From an uncultured Lachnospiraceae bacterium (lineage in GTDB: Bacteria; Bacillota; Clostridia; Lachnospirales; Lachnospiraceae): a DNA stretch of 43,188 bases. The stretch covers positions 1-43,188 of the forward strand of contig CAJUHY010000018.1 in the NCBI GenBank assembly GCA_910585895.1. Reading direction: 5' to 3'. The translations under genes were made by a program, and so were the position numbers. The notes under the pieces were generated by a model. It saw only the letters and a program-made list of their open reading frames with translations. It ran no database searches and was not told the origin of the DNA. This document shows, in pieces, positions 42,149 through 43,188 of the stretch; positions within the stretch are counted from its first letter, which is position 1, and the number at the start of each line of letters is the position of its first letter.

Positions 42149-43188
42149 ATGAGCAGAACAATAACCGGCAATTCATACAAGTACATCATTGATGAATCCT
42201 ACGGTATCAACAAAGACGGATTCATCGCCATCGGTACGGAAAGCATTGTTTACAAGGGATTGAAGGTCATGTTTAGCGGCAGCCTGCAGTTCTCCTGCGT
42301 ATTGAAATTCAAGCCGAAGACCCAGATAATTGATGGCAGGAAAGTGGATTGCCTGGAAAAGTTCAAGACGGAGGAATGGAAGATTTTTGAGGAACTGCGG
42401 GAATGCCGCTCCGTAGTGCGCGTGGATGATGTCGTGGGGGACTTGGGCGATTTTTCCCTGATATGTCCCCACATTGACAGCGGCGTCATCGATGCCTCTT
42501 CCTATTACTGTGTGATTGAAGAATTTATTGACGGCTGGAATCTGGACGAGTACTGCCAGGAAGAATATTGGAAGCTCAGGAGGTACGAACCGCTTGACAA
42601 TGGCCTCAAAAGGGAAGTGGGGTATAACGAATACAGTAAGGCGGAGAAAGCGGCCATTCTTGCAAGTTATAATTACGATAATCAGCTCAAGTATCAGAAT
42701 CAGATTCTGCTCTTTATGATTAACCTGTGCGAAATCATGGAATTTGTTACGGAACAGAAAAACATTCTGCACTTGGATATAAAGCCGGAAAACATTATGG
42801 TAACCAGATATGGGAAAGAACTAGTGCTGATTGATTTCGGGCGTTCCAAGCGTGTTACGGTTGCGGACAGGTTTGCAAGCAGCGGTTTAGATCCGATAGA
42901 TTACAATCAGGGAGAGACGCAGGAAAAGCAGTATGAGTTTGGAGCGTTGGGATATGCAGCCCCGGAATGCTTCTGTGAGGCTGCAGAAGGTTCAGAGTTT
43001 CCGTTTTCCTATTCAGGCCAATTGGGGCGGATGTCGCTGGAAAGCGATATATTTTCGTTTGGAGCGACTTTTTGGGAATGCCTGAATATGTTTGAGTTAA
43101 TTACGAGGAGCGGCAGCTCGAAGTTTGATATTTATGATTTTTACAAGGATAATTTCTTAAATGACAACGCATACTGCAACCGTGACTT
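42149..43188 (+). CDS. Soluble Ser/Thr protein kinase (3' end outside window)
   Basis: ATG 42149 follows AGAGGAG at 42134-42140. The frame is open to the window edge (346 codons). The kinase fold is complete in its visible parts: glycine-rich loop region AIGTESIVYKG, likely beta-3 Lys53 (VLKFK), catalytic loop ILHLD210IKPENIMV, LID229FG, GYAAPE and the ESDIFSFGATFWECL helix. All key catalytic residues are present, so it should be active. There is no N-terminal membrane segment; a C-terminal domain may follow beyond the window. It lies 25 bp after the effector-like gene and is part of the locus. It is likely to phosphorylate components of the secretion system. Confidence 0.88.
   Translation, partial: MSRTITGNSYKYIIDESYGINKDGFIAIGTESIVYKGLKVMFSGSLQFSCVLKFKPKTQIIDGRKVDCLEKFKTEEWKIFEELRECRSVVRVDDVVGDLGDFSLICPHIDSGVIDASSYYCVIEEFIDGWNLDEYCQEEYWKLRRYEPLDNGLKREVGYNEYSKAEKAAILASYNYDNQLKYQNQILLFMINLCEIMEFVTEQKNILHLDIKPENIMVTRYGKELVLIDFGRSKRVTVADRFASSGLDPIDYNQGETQEKQYEFGALGYAAPECFCEAAEGSEFPFSYSGQLGRMSLESDIFSFGATFWECLNMFELITRSGSSKFDIYDFYKDNFLNDNAYCNRD

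Overview
The window looks like a piece of chromosome from an endospore-forming, low-to-mid-GC Gram-positive anaerobe of the class Clostridia, most likely a Lachnospiraceae gut bacterium. The reasons are a dipicolinate synthase gene pair (sporulation), a proline T-box leader before proS, SigA-type promoters, BspA/LamG/Big-domain surface proteins, an AAA-ATPase/PD-(D/E)XK gene of a type common in this group, and a Firmicutes-type WXG100/EssC secretion locus. I see no rRNA, tRNA, CRISPR array or intact insertion sequence. The assignment is by gene content only.

Layout. (1) 1-7140 is accessory and partly decayed. It holds two secreted small proteins, a 168-aa orphan running out of frame into a BspA-type LRR protein, a 22-codon leader ORF coupled to an FAD/Rieske oxidoreductase, a chimeric AbrB/acyltransferase remnant, and a set with a FliD-C-like protein behind SigD-like promoter boxes that ends in a truncated ORF. 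(2) 7123-9454 is a divergent MATE efflux / LysR regulator pair. (3) 9750-15007 is a giant modular surface protein (Big_2, Big_3-like, three LamG-like modules) whose signal peptide is out of frame with the body. (4) 15150-17815 has an AAA-ATPase/nuclease-like protein, a sigma-70-like protein without region 4 and a small DUF3006-like protein. (5) 17865-23578 is mostly housekeeping: dipicolinate synthase, a two-component system, an RluA-type pseudouridine synthase and an AI-2E/YtvI-type membrane protein. (6) 23616-29031 has T-box-proS, about 1 kb of non-coding DNA with degenerate repeats, and secA. (7) 29153-30859 is a chemoreceptor on the minus strand. (8) 31171-43188 is a co-directional type VII secretion-like locus that runs off the right end.

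The type VII-like locus is the most interesting part. It encodes a TPR protein, three helical-hairpin WXG100-like proteins that lack the WxG tryptophan, a 444-aa Pro/Val-rich extended protein, an EssC-type FtsK/SpoIIIE ATPase carrying only the first ATPase domain, a separate 581-aa protein carrying the two distal P-loop domains, a canonical WXG100 protein with a YxxxD tail motif, a 50-aa protein, a coiled-coil/glycine-rich pair resembling a split LXG effector, and a soluble Ser/Thr kinase with intact catalytic residues. EsaA, EssA, EssB/YukC and stand-alone EsaB/YukD are not visible, although the 3' end of the locus is outside the window. I infer a compact T7SSb variant with a split motor and kinase control.
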